Origin: CAZVAP01 sp964625125
Lineage (GTDB): Bacteria; Patescibacteriota; Gracilibacteria; Absconditabacterales; Absconditicoccaceae
Assembly (NCBI GenBank): GCA_964625125.1
Contig: CAZVAP010000025.1
Coordinates: forward strand, 1-11,136
Reading direction: 5' to 3'
Length of the DNA stretch: 11,136 nucleotides
This document shows, one piece after another, positions 1 to 9,323 of this stretch; the first letter of the stretch is position 1; each line of letters starts with the position of its first letter. Both the position numbers and the translations under genes were made by a program. The notes beneath the pieces were generated by a model, which saw only the letters and a list, made by a program, of their open reading frames with translations, searched no databases and was not told where the DNA came from.

Positions 1-1
1 G

Positions 2-1600
2 AGTTTTTTACATATGGATGTTATATTGTGGAAAATATGGAATTTTTCTAAAACTTTTGCTAATTTTGTATTGGGTTTTTTATTTATTTTTTATCTTTTT
101 AAGTATTTAACTTCTGTAAATGATAAAAATACTGATATAATTAAAAATATTTTACCTAAAATTGCATTGTGAGCTATTGTAGTAAATTTAAGTTGGTTTA
201 TTATTGGAGTTTTAGTTGATATATCTACTTTACTTATAGCAGCTGCTGGAAATTTCTCATCTTCTATGGGAGATAATTTTTATAAAAATGTATCAAACAA
301 TAAACTTGCTTTAACTACTCAGGTTACAATTTCTTCTTGTAAAAAAACAGATGCTTCTTGTATGGGTGGATTAAAAATTATAGAAAATACAAATCACCAA
401 AAAACTGTTTCATTGAAAGATGTTTTAAAATATGAAAATAATATTTCAGGCCCTTTGATGTTTATGGGACAATCAATATTAGATATTTATTCTACAAAAG
501 AAACTTACTTAAAAAATTCTTTTAATAATAATTCTAAAAAAAGTTATTCTAAATGAGCTTTAATGGTTCTTTTTTTGAGACTTTTAGTAATGCTTTTATT
601 TATAGTTCCTTTAGTAATTTTAATTATTGTGCTTATTGTAAGGATTTTTTGGTTGTGGATTTACATAGGTTTTAGTCCTTTAATTTTTTTAGATCAAATT
701 TTTTGAGGGAAAGTTTTTGGACAAAAAGCTCAATTTAAATTATCTAATATGATATGATTGATATTTCAGCCTGTTTTGGTAGTTTTTGCTTTTTCTATAA
801 GTTTTATTTTTTTAACTTGAGTTTTTGTTGTAGTTGATACCCAAAGTTCAGATTTAAAAGTCAATAAAGCTGAGGCAAAAAAAATATTTTGAATAGAAAA
901 CTCTACAGGAGCTGGTATTGAAAGTTATTTTTATAAAATAGAGGATACTACTCAAACTATGTCTAGATATTTAGGTTGATTTTTTGGTTATTTAATCTTA
1001 ATTTTACTTACTAGTGCTTTTGTGTGGTGAATATTAAAGTTATCATTTAAATCATCTGAAGTCACAGCTTCTATTGCAGAAAAAAGCTTTAAATTTACAG
1101 AAGATATATTAGCTAGTGTTCAAGTAATTCCTACCCCATGGTGAAGACAGTCTATTGGTTCTTTAAATTATGCTTTGAAACAATTGGAAGCATATCCTTG
1201 AAAAAAAATTGGTAATCAGTGGAGAAAATTACAAGAAAAATTTAGAATTGTCTGAGATATTACTCCTGAACAACAACAAAGCTGGATTTCTGCAATTAAT
1301 GACCTAAATCTAGGAAATTCAGTATGAGACTTAACTAAAGAGAAAATAAATGAAATTTTTGCAGAAGTATCTAGATATTCTTCAAATCCTAGATATATTG
1401 AAAACAATAAGAAATTTAGAAAAGTTATGGAAACTTTGTTTAATAAGTTACAAAACTATGATGTTACCGATACAAATTATAGAGAATTGTTAAATAAATT
1501 GAAGGATGAAAATGATTTTGAGCAGAAATTTAAATATTTTGTGCAACATAAAGATGAATTTAAAAAAATTTTATTAAATGAAATTTGAAATAATGATTAA
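2..1600 (+). CDS. VirB6/TrbL-like polytopic membrane protein, paralog A (5' partial)
   Basis: This is the C-terminal 532 residues of a multi-spanning membrane protein whose start lies left of the window; alignment with the next gene suggests about 72 residues are missing. Hydrophobic segments occur near visible residues 18-35, 50-80, 185-230, 245-275 and 320-345. Between them is a roughly 100-residue hydrophilic loop with two cysteines (SSCKKTDASC), probably extracytoplasmic. The segment FWLWIYIGFSPLIFLDQIF, an aromatic-rich helix followed by a Ser-Pro break, resembles the core of VirB6/TrbL-type channel proteins of type IV secretion systems in Patescibacteria. After the last helix comes a charged soluble tail of about 190 residues. 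In-frame TGA codons read as glycine. The gene overlaps its downstream paralog by 8 nt, so the two are probably co-transcribed and translationally coupled. The coding call is secure; the family call rests on topology and motif resemblance only. Confidence 0.8.
4..55 (+). repeat. 52-nt patch identical to 1811-1862 in the paralog
   Basis: Positions 4-55 of paralog A are identical base for base to 1811-1862 of paralog B. They cover the codons for LHMDVILWKIWNFSK, just before the second membrane segment. Identity includes synonymous sites, although flanking sequence is clearly diverged. Confidence 0.85.
645..685 (+). repeat. 41-nt patch identical to 2410-2450 in the paralog
   Basis: Positions 645-685 match 2410-2450 exactly and encode the FWLWIYIGFSPL core helix. 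A further near-identical stretch follows at the SNMIGLIFQPVLVVFA segment (around 746-790 and 2511-2555), with only a few substitutions. Conservation concentrated in the membrane core suggests strong constraint, gene conversion, or both. Confidence 0.85.
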
Positions 1601-3500
1601 AGTAAAACTTTTGTTGATAATAAGTATTCTTCTATTTAGTTGGGGTTTTTCTTATGCTGTTGATCAAATTACAACAGGATGAGTTATTTCAACTAGCTGA
1701 ACTTCTGTAGGAGAAATTGTATATTGAATAATTAATTTTTTGAATATTATCTGGCTTCCTTTTGCAATTTTAGCTTGAAAACTTTTTACCAATGATTTAG
1801 TGTATGGAACTTTTTTACATATGGATGTTATATTGTGGAAAATATGGAATTTTTCTAAAACTCTTGCTTTGTTTATTATTGCTTTTGGTTTTATATTTTC
1901 TATTTTTAGATATTTTTTTTCAAAAGAAGATATTTTAAAAAATATTGGTAAATTTGCTTTAGCTGCTATATTGGTTCCTTTAAGTTGGTGGCTAATTGGT
2001 GTTTTAATTGATTTATCTAGTTTGTTATTGTATTCTGTGGGGAATTTTCCAATGAAAATTTTATCTAATTCTGATGTTATTCAAGCAAAAAAAATATCTG
2101 TATGTACAAATGTTGTTTTTTCTGGGGATTTAAAAATTTCTTCTGATATGATACATTGTGATCAAACAAAGAAAATTGATTTATTAAAGTATATGGATAA
2201 AGCAAATAATTTATCTAGTTCTTTAATTTTCCTTGGTCAAAGTGTTTTGTTTTTAGATAGAAATTGGTCTGATATTTCCACAAAAAATTTGAAACAACAA
2301 GGAAAAAATCCTGCAAAGGCTATTTCTTTATCTTTAGTTTTTAAATTAATAGTTTTAGTTTTATTTGTAGTACCACTTGTAATATTAATTATCATTTGAA
2401 TAATAAGGGTTTTTTGGTTGTGGATTTACATAGGTTTTAGTCCTTTAATTATTCTTGATCAAATTTTCTGATGAAAAATATTTTGACAAAAAAAAGAATT
2501 TAAGTTTTCTAATATGATATGATTGATATTTCAACCTGTTTTAGTAGTTTTTGCAACAGGAGTAATTTTAGTATTTATAGCTGTTTTAAGAGATATAATG
2601 GTTGTAGATTATCAAACTTGACAACATAATAAAGTAATGGAAAAGGAAATAGGACTATGTGATAATAATTGATTGTGTATTGAATGAAAAAAAATTTTAA
2701 CAATAAAAACAAATTTCTTTAAAGATTTTATCGAAGAAGTAGGTTGATTTATGTGATATTTGATTTTTCTAATTTTAGTTTCAGTTTTTATGTTTTCTTT
2801 AATATGAGTTGTTGTTAAAAGTTCAGACCTTACTTCTTCAGCTGTGGATAGTGTTTATAAATTTTCAAAAAGAGCTTTGGAAGCTATTCCAGTTTTTCCT
2901 GCACCAGGAGGTATGGTTTGATATGGGGCTTTGAAAAAAACTTTTGATAAAGCTTTGCTAAAATCCGATTTTGATGCTAAAGCAGCTCAACAAGCTTCTT
3001 GATTGGTAGATAAAGTTTATAAAGCTTTATGAGTAAAAAATTCAGATTTAGATATATGAACTTATACTTCTTGGGTTAATGAGTTAAAAGTTCTAAAAAC
3101 TCCAGAATCAATTATAAGACAATATTTAACTTATTTGGATACAATTGTAAAATCTGATAAGTATAAGGATATGATAATACAAAATTCACCGTATTTTAAA
3201 CAATTTACTTATTCATATTTTGAAAAGTTGTTTGATAAATCATCAAATAAACATATTTTTGTTAATTTAGGTATGGCTACAAAAGATAAAAATTGAAATA
3301 TAGTATTTGTTAATGATATTGATAAATTATTTAATAATTCACATTTCCGTTCTTTCTTAACTGCCTTAATTAAAGAAGTTAAATCTTGAAATACATCTAT
3401 TTTTTCATCTACTAATATTTCTATTTTATCTTCTCAAGTTCCAAGAAATGTGCCTGATTTAACTTCTATTCCATTGTCTAAATGGGATTCTAGGAATTAA
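1593..3500 (+). CDS. VirB6/TrbL-like polytopic membrane protein, paralog B (complete)
   Basis: This 635-residue protein starts with a typical signal sequence (MIKVKLLLIISILLFSWGFS, residues 1-20, then YA before a likely cleavage site). I chose the ATG at 1593; an in-frame ATG at 1578 would add only five residues ahead of the signal peptide. Membrane segments lie near residues 42-62, 86-108, 115-148, 245-290, 306-332 and 381-411. A hydrophilic loop around residues 150-240 and a second one around 340-375 each carry a cysteine pair, suggesting oxidised extracytoplasmic loops. The core IIRVFWLWIYIGFSPLIIL is nearly identical to paralog A, while loops and tails diverge. The roughly 225-residue soluble tail after the last helix is rich in Lys and Asp. 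Membership in the VirB6/TrbL group (inner-membrane channel of type IV secretion) is inferred from topology, signal peptide and the W-x-W-I/SPL helix. No ATPase or other VirB gene is visible to confirm it. Confidence 0.82.
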
Positions 3501-3533
3501 AATTTAATTTTTAAAAGTTAATAAATCCAGAAA

Positions 3534-4115
3534 ATGTATAATAAATTGATTAGTTTGTTTAAGGATTGGAATAGTAAAATAAATTTATCTGCAATAAGAG
3601 ACGATGATTGAATAAAAATTAAACATATTGAAGATTCTTTGGTAGGGAATAAGATTTTGCATAATTTATTTGATAAAAATGATAAAATTTTAGTATGTGA
3701 TGTTGGTACCTGAAGTGGTTTTCCTTTGCTTCCATTGGCTATTGAAAATCCTAATTGGGATTTTATTAGTATAGAATCAGTTAAAAAGAAAGTAAATGCT
3801 GTTAAAGATATTGCAGAAAAGTTAGGTTTAAAAAATATAAAATTTATTTGGGACAGGGCTGAAAAAGTTAAAAATATTAAAGCTGATGTAGTAACTGCAA
3901 GAGCAGTGGCTTATATTGATAAGTTGTTAAAATTTATTTATCATTTAGTAAAAAAATGATGATATTTTGTTCTTTATAAGTTAGACTCGCCTGAAGAATA
4001 TGAAGATATAAAAAAAATGGCTAAAAAATATAATTTGGATATTAAAATTGTAGAAAAGTATAAGTTATTCCCTGATGATATTACTAGGGTAATTTATGTT
4101 TTACAAAAAAAGTAG
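3534..4115 (+). CDS. rsmG: 16S rRNA (guanine527-N7)-methyltransferase RsmG
   Basis: RsmG (GidB) transfers a methyl group from S-adenosylmethionine to N7 of G527 in the 530 loop of 16S rRNA, in the cytoplasm. The 193-residue product shows the family landmarks in order. WNSKINLSAIRD near the N-terminus is followed by IKHIEDSL. The SAM-binding loop CDVGTGSGFP is at residues 55-64, with Gly60 encoded by TGA. The acidic strand end FISIES comes next, and VTARAVA at residues 120-126 corresponds to the conserved (V)TSRAVA motif. Length is slightly under the usual 200-240 residues, with a short C-terminus. It starts 33 nt after the membrane-protein pair, with no promoter seen in the gap, and may be read through from it. 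No Shine-Dalgarno precedes the ATG. In other bacteria loss of rsmG gives low-level streptomycin resistance; this copy looks intact. Confidence 0.93.
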
Positions 4116-4119
4116 TTTT

Positions 4120-4147
4120 TTGACAAATTTTTTAAAATTTTTATTAT
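4120..4147 (+). promoter_or_regulatory. sigma70-like promoter of the M23/SLH peptidase gene
   Basis: A perfect -35 TTGACA (4120-4125) and a -10 TATTAT (4142-4147) are separated by 16 nt, five bases past the rsmG stop. The predicted transcript start near 4154 would give a leader of about 25 nt. A second -10-like TATACT at 4159-4164 lacks a suitably spaced -35. With such AT-rich sequence the -10 call is weak, but the exact TTGACA is informative. Confidence 0.55.
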
Positions 4148-4178
4148 TAAAGTGAATTTATACTAAATAAAAACAAAA

Positions 4179-6461
4179 ATGAAAAAACTAAAAGTATATT
4201 CTTTAAGACATTCAAAAATTAATTTTAAAAATGTAATAAAAAAAGTTGTAGTATTATTTACTGTTTTTTTTTCTTTATCTTTATTCTTTTTGAATTCTAA
4301 GTTTCTTTTAACAGATATTTCTAATAAATTTTTAAATGCTAAAATTACCCAAAAAGACTTATATGTACTTTCTAAAAATATCCCTAATTCTACTAAAATT
4401 ATTTGGCCAGTTAAAGAGGTTGTAGATTTATCCTATAAATCATTGCAAAAATATAATTTTACATATGGGAAAGTAAAACAAACTGATTGGGAAAGTATCC
4501 CAGAATGACTTAAAATACAATTTCCATTACACATAAATGATTATATTAACAAGTATAAAAATATAACTTTACAAAAAGCTTGGGATTATTTTTCTAATCC
4601 AGAAGAATTAAATTATTTTACTTTTATGAGAAGAGTAATTAGAACGATTTGGACTGCTAGTTATGATTTTAAAAATATTTGGATTAGATGAAGTTGAACT
4701 CATGCTTGAGTTGATATTATTTCTGCGGTAGGGACTCCTATTTATTCAATTACTACAGGCTTAGTAGTAGAAGTTAAATACGGAAAAAAAGGCTTTTGAA
4801 ACTATTTATGAGTGTTATATAAAGTTAATTGAAAATATTATGAAGTATTTTATTGACACTTACATAAAATTTTAGTTTCAGTAGGGCAAATAGTTTGAAA
4901 ATGACAAAAAATAGCTTTAATGTGAGATTCTGGTAATTCTACAGCTCCTCATTTACATTTTCAAGTTAATAAAGTATTTGTTTTAGAAGATATAGTTTCG
5001 GGTAAGATTATGATGTGATGGTATCATAATTTAGCTTGAGTAAAAGCATATACTGTTGATCCTATTTTGTTTGTTGAAAATAATTTAGATGAGAAATTTT
5101 ATTGAAATACTGAACTACAAACTGATAGCTTAGAAAAGGTTGTCAACATTGAAACCAAAACTAATATTAAGTCTAGTTCTAGTAAAATTGATAAAGTTAA
5201 TTTAATAGCTGATATTCAAAAAGAACTACATAACAGTATAAAAAAACAAAAAATTGTTCCAAAAGCTTATATAAAATCGGTAAAACTTTCTTTGATAGAT
5301 AATAAAGTTCAGGTTTGACATTGATTTACTATTAAGCTAGAAGTTTCTACTTGAAATGGCCAAATAGCAATTAAACCTTCTAATTCAAATTTAGCTTATT
5401 CTCCAGATTTAATAACTAATCCAGATAAAAGTACTTACATTATTAATGTTTTAGCTTTAAAGCCAGGACTTACTAAATTGATAATTTCTGATGGTAAAAG
5501 TATTAGGCAATATGATATAACTATTTATTCCAATAAAAAAGAAATTTTTGGTTTACAAACAAATGTATCAAAATTTTATTTACTTACTTGAACATTAGTA
5601 AAAGTTTATCCAATTGATAAATTTGGTAGAAAGCTTAATATCCCATTAAAAGGTAATTTTAAGATATATTTTACTACATGAGGAAATATTTATTCTTGAA
5701 TTAATATTCAATCTAATTGAGAGCTAGTTTTTAAGCTTACCTGAAAAATACTTTGAAAATCAAAGTTAGTAATAGAAGGTAAAAACTTTGTTTTAAGAAA
5801 AAATATAGTTACAGATTTAGCAAAAGATTATTCTTATGATAAAAAATATGCTTTAGATTTAGCTACTTTAATAGACTTATGAATTGTAAAAGGTACAAAC
5901 TGATATTTAATGCCTAAAAATAAGTTATCTAGGAGAGCATTGTTAATTATTATCTGAAGGGGTATTTTAAAAGTTAATTATAAAAAGGCTAGGTCTGATA
6001 TGCTAAATTGGATAAAAAATCATTGAAGGTTTTTTAAAGATGTGGACTGAAAAGCTTATGCAGACCCATATATATTTATTGCTTGGAAAAAATGAATTAT
6101 AAAGGGTGAAAACTGATATTCTTTGGCTAATACTTATGTTTCAAAAGCAGAATTATTAACTATTTTAACTAGATTGTTTAAAATTTCTGTTGTTGAAGAT
6201 CCTTTGAATGTATGGAAAGATTTGAAAAATTGAAAATTAAAAGCTATAGCAGATACTGCAAAAAAATATAATTTGTATCCTTTTACTAACTTTAACTATT
6301 TTAATCCAGGTGAAAAAGTTTCTAGATTGATTGCTTTTGAAACTTTTTATAGATATTTAACTTTTAAACAACCAGTTGATAATCATTTAGTAGCACCTTC
6401 TATACCATCAAATCCTAAATCTCAACTAGAACAAGCTATGAAAGATATATTTAATTTTTAA
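4179..6461 (+). CDS. secreted M23 (LytM) metallopeptidase with Ig-like and SLH domains
   Basis: This 760-residue envelope protein probably cleaves peptidoglycan cross-bridges or peptides, its own or another cell's. A basic N-terminus and hydrophobic segment (residues about 22-45) act as signal sequence or membrane anchor. The M23 domain spans residues about 160-275 and keeps the zinc and catalytic residues: HAGVD (His175, Asp179), GHLH (His227, His229) and HLHF (His258, His260). Gly177 and Gly226 are TGA codons. A Ser/Lys-rich linker leads to two probable Ig-like beta domains (about 368-454 and 460-545). Three SLH-type repeats follow (about 547-600, 618-670 and 678-735), with recognisable A-x-x-x-G-I-V/I-K-G-x-N-G-Y and R/K-A-E/L-L patterns. 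The third is the most divergent. SLH triplets anchor proteins to secondary wall polymers, so the enzyme is probably held at the surface. It has its own promoter, and its stop overlaps the convergent radA stop. Confidence 0.9.
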
Positions 6462-7696
6462 TATAATGTATCTGGCAAATACTTAATATGTTCAAGATTT
6501 CAATAATCTACTATATCGAAGCCTTCGGCTTCTTTTTTTCTTTTGTCATGAAATTTAGATTTATTTATTTTTCAAGATAATGATATTTCTCAGATATATA
6601 TTTTCTTAGTTGCTTTGTTTTTATAAGCTGATAAAATTCCTGCTGCAATTGCTAAATCCAATCCAGAATCTAAAAATTTCATTTCTCCTGGAATATTTAT
6701 AAAAATGTCAAAATAACTTAAATTTATATTTAAATATCTTTCTAAAATAGCAATTATTAGTTCTACTCTGTTTGAGTCTACTCAAATTGTGGTTCTTTTA
6801 GGAAATTTATAACTTGTTTTATTTAATAAAACTTCTAGTGTTGTCAATACTGGTCTTCAATTATCAATACCTACTGTTAAAATATTTCCTGGAATTAAAT
6901 CAAAGTTTTTACTTAATTTTTCCTTAAAATCATATACGGGCTTTAATCAATTGCTAGTCATTTGAAAAATAGCAACATCATTTGTAGGTCAAAATCTATT
7001 TTTCTGAGTTCTTAAAAATCTATATTCTCAAAATCTATCTCATTCTAAATAAGCAACTACATCTACAATATGTTCTAAATATTTAGGTCAGGCTATTTCT
7101 CCACTTTTAGTAATGTGTCAGATTATTATACTTGCTATGTTATTTTGTTTTGAAAATTCTGATATTTTTTCAGAGCAGTATTTAACTTGGTTAACACTTC
7201 AAGCTACCTGATTTAGTCAATCTGAATAAATAGTTTGAATACTATCGATAATTATTAAGTTAAATTTTTCATCTTTTGTTGTTTGAATTATGTCTTCTAA
7301 TTTTGTTGTATGATAAATTTTGAAATTTGGTTCAATTCAAGAAATTCTTTTAAATCTTTGGTAAATTGCTGATGATTCTTCCTCTCATGAAAAATATCAT
7401 ATTTTTATATTATCCAAAGATTTAATTAATTCTAAAACCAAGGTGCTTTTTCCTACTCAAGGTTGACCTCAAATTAAATATACTCAATTTGATTTTATTC
7501 AATTTGTAAAAACTCTTTTTAATTCATTGTTATTAAGTGAAAAAAACTTATCTTCCTTGTTTATGTTTGCTTGTAAAGTTTTTCCTTTTTTATTATCTTC
7601 ATTACTTTCTTTTTTGAAAGTTCAAAATTGTCAGCATTCGGGACATTTTCATAAGCTAGTTATTGTTTTATAACCACAATTAGAGCAAATATACAT
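6458..7696 (-). CDS. radA: DNA repair protein RadA (Sms)
   Basis: RadA is a RecA-family ATPase and helicase that drives branch migration in homologous recombination and transformation. The 412-residue product has the whole family architecture. An N-terminal C4 zinc finger comes first (Cys4, Cys7, Cys18, Cys21). Walker A GGQPGVGKST is at residues 76-85, with Gly76 and Gly80 encoded by TGA. Walker B LIIIDS has Asp151. The RadA-specific KNRFG motif is at residues 232-236, its Gly also TGA. A Lon-protease-like domain follows (about 255-412), with the LDLAIAAGILSAY and GEISLSGKI signatures. It is shorter than the usual 450 or so residues, mainly in the linker after the zinc finger and at the C-terminus. 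It stands alone on the minus strand, divergent from galU and convergent with the peptidase gene. The last 40 or so codons contain the putative terminator hairpin of the opposite strand. Confidence 0.95.
6518..6539 (+). terminator. putative intrinsic terminator of the peptidase transcript, inside radA
   Basis: A 6-bp G/C-containing stem GAAGCC/GGCTTC with a three-base loop (6518-6532) is followed at once by seven T (6533-6539) on the plus strand. This is the layout of a rho-independent terminator 57 nt past the peptidase stop. On the minus strand the hairpin is preceded by A's rather than followed by T's, so it would act only on plus-strand transcripts. It coincides with radA codons for KKEAEGF, so part of its sequence is constrained by coding. 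Confidence 0.6.
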
Positions 7697-7725
7697 TTTA
7701 TTTTAGTTTGAAATAAATTTATTTT

Positions 7726-7753
7726 TTTATACAAAACAACTATTTAAAATCAA
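7726..7753 (-). promoter_or_regulatory. candidate promoter of radA
   Basis: Read on the minus strand, TTGATT (7748-7753) and TATAAA (7726-7731) are separated by 16 nt. This would place transcription start near 7718 and leave a leader of about 22 nt before the radA ATG at 7694-7696. The 78-nt divergent gap should also contain the galU promoter, but I find no convincing plus-strand pair in it. Confidence 0.4.
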
Positions 7754-7774
7754 TTTACTTTTTAATCATTTTAA

Positions 7775-8557
7775 ATGAAAGCTGTAATTGCTGCTGCAGG
7801 CTATGGTACAAGAATGCTACCTATTACAAAAGCTATTTCTAAAGAAATGTTGCCTGTTTGAACTAAACCAGTTATTCATTATATTGTTGAAGATATTTCT
7901 AATGCAGGTTTAAAAGATATTTTAATGATAGTATCTGATGGTAAAGAAGATATTCAAAAATATTTTACTAAGAATTTTGAATTAGAATACCAATTAGAAA
8001 AGAAATGAAAGTTGGAAAAGTTAAATGAACTTAAAAATATTCAAAATTTAGCCAATATTGCATATGTTTATCAAAAACAGCAGTTATGATTTGCACATGC
8101 TTTATTGTCTGTGAAAAATTTAATATCTGAAGATTATTTTTTGTTATCAGTGGGAGATACAATATTTTCTAAATGATTATTTGAGGAAATATTACAAGTT
8201 CATAAACAAACAAATAAGCCTGTAATTGCTCTGAAAGAAATTCCTTATGAACAAGTAAGTCAATATTGAGTAGTTAAAATAAAGGATAATAAAATTGTAT
8301 GATTTGTAGAAAAACCATCTGTTGATGAAGCTCCTTCTAATTTAATTATTGTGTGAGTTTATATTTTACCTAGAAAAATTTTAGAAATTATTGAAAAATT
8401 ACCTATTAATTCTAAAACAGGAGAAATTATGCTTACTGAAGCTTTTGAAGAATTAATTAAAACTCAAGATATTATACCATATATTACAAAAACTAAAATT
8501 TATGATACTTGAAATCCTGAAAGTTGGTTAAAAGCTAATTTAGAGTTAAATTCTTAA
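7775..8557 (+). CDS. galU: UTP--glucose-1-phosphate uridylyltransferase GalU
   Basis: GalU makes UDP-glucose from UTP and glucose-1-phosphate in the cytoplasm, supplying donor sugar for glycan synthesis. The 260-residue product opens directly with the nucleotide-binding signature AAAGYGTRMLPITKA (residues 6-20), then KEMLP (23-27), the catalytic-lysine region that separates GalU from dTDP-glucose enzymes of the RfbA type. Further landmarks are QKQQLGFAHAL, the metal-binding VGD (Asp128), FVEKP (177-181) and the C-terminal DTGNPESWLKANLEL. Gly29, after the KEMLP motif, is a TGA codon. It is shorter than the typical 290 or so residues, within the range of minimal forms. It is the first gene of a three-gene cassette, with one base between its stop and the next ATG, which suggests co-transcription with the two glycosyltransferases. 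Confidence 0.93.
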
Positions 8558-8558
8558 A

Positions 8559-9323
8559 ATGGAAGTTTGTATTTTTACAAGAGGAAAAAATGAAAAATTA
8601 TTAAATCTTATAAATGAGTTGCAAAACCAAACTTTAAAGCCAGTTATTAAAGTTTTTTCAGATAATTATATTGACTTATGAGGAGTTAGTGTTATTTCGA
8701 CCCCGGGGTTGAATATTTCTCAAAAAAGGAATTTAGCTATAAAAACATCAGAAAAGGAGTATTTACTTTTGTTGGATGATGATAATAAGCTTAAAGATAA
8801 TAAGTTTTTAGAAAAGTTGATAGATTTTTATAATAAAATAAATTTTGAACCTAAAATAATTTCACCTTTGATTATGTATAGGCAAACCGGTTTAATTCAA
8901 TCTTGATGAGTTAAATTTAATTACTTGTTTTGAAAAGTTTTTGTTAATAAAAAAATAAAGTGAGATTTTTGGGAAGTTGATGCTGTTTGAGGTAACAGCT
9001 TATTTTCTAAAAAAGAAAATTTTAAAAAAGTTTTTTTTGATGAAAAAATAGGTTTTATTCGGGAAGATATTGATTTTGCTTATTCGTTTAGGGAAAAATG
9101 ATGAAAAATTTTTATTGTTAATTTACCTATTTATCATCTTGAAAGAGATAAAAATATTGCAGAAAAATCTTTTGTTTATAAAGATGCTTTTAGAATAAAA
9201 GTTAAAAATAGGGATATTTTTGTATCAAAACATTGAAATTTATTTCAAAAACTATGATATTGGTTATTTGGAAGGTGGGTTAGTTTAGGTTGATGGTTTT
9301 TAAAAAGATTAATTTCTAAATAA
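8559..9323 (+). CDS. family 2 (GT-A) glycosyltransferase
   Basis: This 254-residue protein looks like an inverting GT2 glycosyltransferase that transfers a nucleotide-activated sugar to a glycan or lipid acceptor at the cytoplasmic face of the membrane. Visible features are an N-terminal beta strand (MEVCIFTRGKNEKLLNLINE), the nucleotide and metal-binding acidic motif LLLLDDDN (Asp73-Asp75), a VDAVGGNSLFSKKE segment typical of the acceptor region, and REDIDFAYSFREKG (Glu169, Asp170) as the likely catalytic-base ED motif. A Trp/Phe-rich C-terminus (LGYWLFGRWVSLGGWFLKR) may be an amphipathic membrane contact. The start follows the galU stop by one base, and the stop overlaps the next start as TAATG. 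Donor and acceptor cannot be told from sequence. A 10-bp GC palindrome in the codons for STPG is unusual for this genome. Confidence 0.85.

Noticed and set aside
1216..1407. Open frame of 63 codons on the minus strand.
   Set aside because: It lies entirely within the well-supported coding sequence of paralog A on the other strand, has no recognisable motif and looks like a shadow of AT-rich coding DNA.
4159..4164. TATACT as the main -10 of the peptidase promoter.
   Set aside because: It is 33 nt from TTGACA and has no other -35 at proper spacing; TATTAT at 4142-4147 fits better.
7697..7774. Plus-strand promoter for galU in the divergent gap.
   Set aside because: TTGAAA at 7708-7713 has no -10 at 16-18 nt, and other A/T-rich matches are no better than chance in this composition.
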